Below, one piece after another: positions 14,433 to 15,421 of a DNA stretch of 15,421 nt; positions within the stretch are counted from its first letter, which is position 1, and every line of letters begins with the position of its first letter. The stretch comes from Chloroflexota bacterium. Lineage in GTDB: Bacteria > Chloroflexota > Anaerolineae > Anaerolineales > Villigracilaceae. The stretch is from assembly GCA_023484185.1 (NCBI GenBank), contig JAMDBC010000103.1:1-15421 (forward strand), read 5' to 3'. The notes beneath the pieces were generated by a model. It saw only the letters and a program-made list of their open reading frames with translations. It searched no databases and was not told the origin of the DNA. The translations under genes and the position numbers were made by a program.

Positions 14433-15020
14433 ATGGATGGTGATACTCCTGCAAAAATTGAGAAGTTTAGCTGGAACTTTATTAAGTGGACAGCCGGACT
14501 TGTAATATTTTTTAGTATTCTCGGCATTTTCTTTTGGATATTTTTCTACTCTACATATTTCGCCAACCTTTCTTTTATTATCCCCCTTAGAAATTGGTAT
14601 CAAAACACTTACTGGAAGGCAGAATCGCTTGTATTTAAGCCTGTTAGGGTTTATCCCCCTTTTGACCCGGTTTATACAATTTCCGTGGATAGATCAAGCG
14701 TTGCGGGAGCTTACAGATATTCGCTTTGGGGAACAGTTTCTTCGGCGGATACGGCCAATAAAGCCATTCATATTCTTGGTAGCGACGGCAAAGAGTACAT
14801 ATTTGCATTGAGCAGTTACGGTATTAGCATTACCGGCCCGGTTAGCAAAGATTTTGGCCAAGAGGGGATAGCCGCATTCAAGGGCGCTAAAGTATTGGCG
14901 GCGTGGCAGGACGCAAGGAGCTTATATGCAATAAAAAAGACGTATGAGCAAAATAGAATAGCGCCTGTCAACCCAAGCAATGTTGAGGGAGACTTGATAT
15001 TAAAAATATTCAATAATTAA
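14433..15020 (+). CDS. Single-pass membrane protein of unknown function
   Basis: The 195-residue protein has one strong hydrophobic segment at about residues 19-40 (GLVIFFSILGIFFWIFF). A soluble C-terminal domain of about 140 residues follows, containing YRYSLWGTVSS, IHILGSDGKEYIFALSS and FKGAKVLAAWQDARSLYAIKK. Topology would place the soluble part outside the membrane if the short N-terminus stays in. I recognise no family. No Shine-Dalgarno is visible before the ATG. The last 18 codons lie in the left arm of the 74-bp inverted repeat. The stop is five bases before the next start, so the two genes are likely co-transcribed. Base composition is clearly AT-richer than the radA and ureohydrolase genes. 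Confidence 0.65.
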   Translation: MDGDTPAKIEKFSWNFIKWTAGLVIFFSILGIFFWIFFYSTYFANLSFIIPLRNWYQNTYWKAESLVFKPVRVYPPFDPVYTISVDRSSVAGAYRYSLWGTVSSADTANKAIHILGSDGKEYIFALSSYGISITGPVSKDFGQEGIAAFKGAKVLAAWQDARSLYAIKKTYEQNRIAPVNPSNVEGDLILKIFNN

Positions 15021-15035
15021 GAAGAATGATAAAGC
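14962..15035 (+). repeat. Left arm of a 74-bp perfect inverted repeat
   Basis: Every base from 14962 to 15035 is complementary to 15421 down to 15348; the match breaks at 15036/15347. The arm covers the end of the single-pass membrane protein gene, the 5-base gap and the first ten bases of the Cys-rich protein gene. Its outer boundary cannot be set because the partner arm reaches the last base of the window. Confidence 0.95.
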
Positions 15036-15373
15036 GTTTACTTACAATGGCTCTGATTATGCTGGGGCTTGCGGGACTTTTCCTGTGGGCTGGGGCTACC
15101 CCTGCCAAAGCCCAGTGGTGCAATGCATGCGATTTAACCGGCTCTAATAGTTTATGCTATACGAATCCAACCACCGGTGTCACAACCTGTACCTGCGGGG
15201 TGGGAATCGGGTCATGCTACGCAAACTGTCCTTCCGGATATTATCCTTGCAATAAAGTTAGTAATAATCGTGCTTGTTGCCCGACGGGGAGCGGTGGGAG
15301 CGGGGGCGGGACAAATTACACTGTCACGGATGGGTGCTCGCCGTATGGCTTTATCATTCTTCTTAATTATTGA
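15026..15373 (+). CDS. Small secreted Cys-rich protein, body inside an inverted repeat
   Basis: The 115-residue reading has a clear signal peptide (hydrophobic core at residues 5-22) and a signal peptidase I site after AKA at residue 29. The mature part is short and rich in Cys (11 residues: 32, 35, 44, 55, 57, 64, 68, 75, 84, 85, 104), Gly, Ser and Asn. It holds CxxC (32-35) and CTCG elements and a Gly/Ser linker (88-95). I recognise no family. The start codon and first three codons are in the left arm of the 74-bp inverted repeat. The last residues, FIILLNY and the stop, are encoded by the right arm read backwards. The C-terminal end is therefore either created by an inversion or an artefact, and the natural protein may end differently. 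Confidence 0.55.
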   Translation: MIKRLLTMALIMLGLAGLFLWAGATPAKAQWCNACDLTGSNSLCYTNPTTGVTTCTCGVGIGSCYANCPSGYYPCNKVSNNRACCPTGSGGSGGGTNYTVTDGCSPYGFIILLNY

Positions 15374-15421
15374 ATATTTTTAATATCAAGTCTCCCTCAA
15401 CATTGCTTGGGTTGACAGGCG
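15348..15421 (-). repeat. Right arm of the 74-bp perfect inverted repeat
   Basis: This is an exact reverse complement of 14962-15035, running to the final base of the window. It supplies the last codons of the Cys-rich protein gene and then antisense of the end of the single-pass membrane protein gene. The spacer between the arms is 312 bases. Confidence 0.95.

Overview
The window reads like a chromosome or contig segment from a member of the Chloroflexota, probably Anaerolineae. This is inferred from gene content and style: lipoproteins with Thr/Pro-rich linkers after a lax lipobox, a lipid-anchored HtrA protease, a CASTOR/POLLUX-type channel protein, a MrfA-like helicase and a REP-like palindrome beginning GTCAcTGCGAGG. 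No 16S rRNA or other phylogenetic marker is present, so the placement is tentative.

Layout. The window opens with the 3' end of an S58/DmpA-type peptidase gene (1-278, +). It converges on a CASTOR/POLLUX-like channel/RCK gene (307-2208, -) at a 19-bp perfect hairpin that holds both stop codons. A divergent promoter region leads to a cytoplasmic sulfite-oxidase-like molybdoenzyme (2410-3051, +). That gene converges, at another two-way terminator, on a probable two-gene proteostasis operon (a zinc-finger-less DnaJ, then an HtrA lipoprotein; 5200 down to 3092, -). Divergent from dnaJ is a LOG-family nucleotide hydrolase (5423-6004, +). Next, on the minus strand, comes a MrfA-like DEAD-box helicase (9160-6608) with an HNH nuclease module inserted in its C-terminal domain. 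Its stop overlaps by ATGA the start of a small lipoprotein gene (6611-6039). A GT-C-type membrane glycosyltransferase (9193-10740, +), radA (12202-10763, -) and a ureohydrolase of the agmatinase/arginase family (12403-13302, +) follow. An imperfect REP/MITE-like palindrome (12275-12384) lies in front of the ureohydrolase.

Right end. From about 13.3 kb the character changes. A degenerate tRNA-Ser(UGA)-like gene (13335-13419, -) is followed by three plus-strand genes with no recognisable function: a lipoprotein, a single-pass membrane protein and a secreted Cys-rich small protein. These three look more AT-rich than the housekeeping genes to the left. The last of them is enclosed by a perfect 74-bp inverted repeat (14962-15035 and 15348-15421) whose right arm runs to the last base of the window. 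This is either a small invertible gene cassette or a fold-back assembly artefact at a contig end. It is the observation most worth testing.

The left 13 kb is a mosaic of short, independently transcribed housekeeping units (protein quality control, DNA repair, nucleotide and amine metabolism) with compact two-way terminators. The right 2 kb looks accessory.
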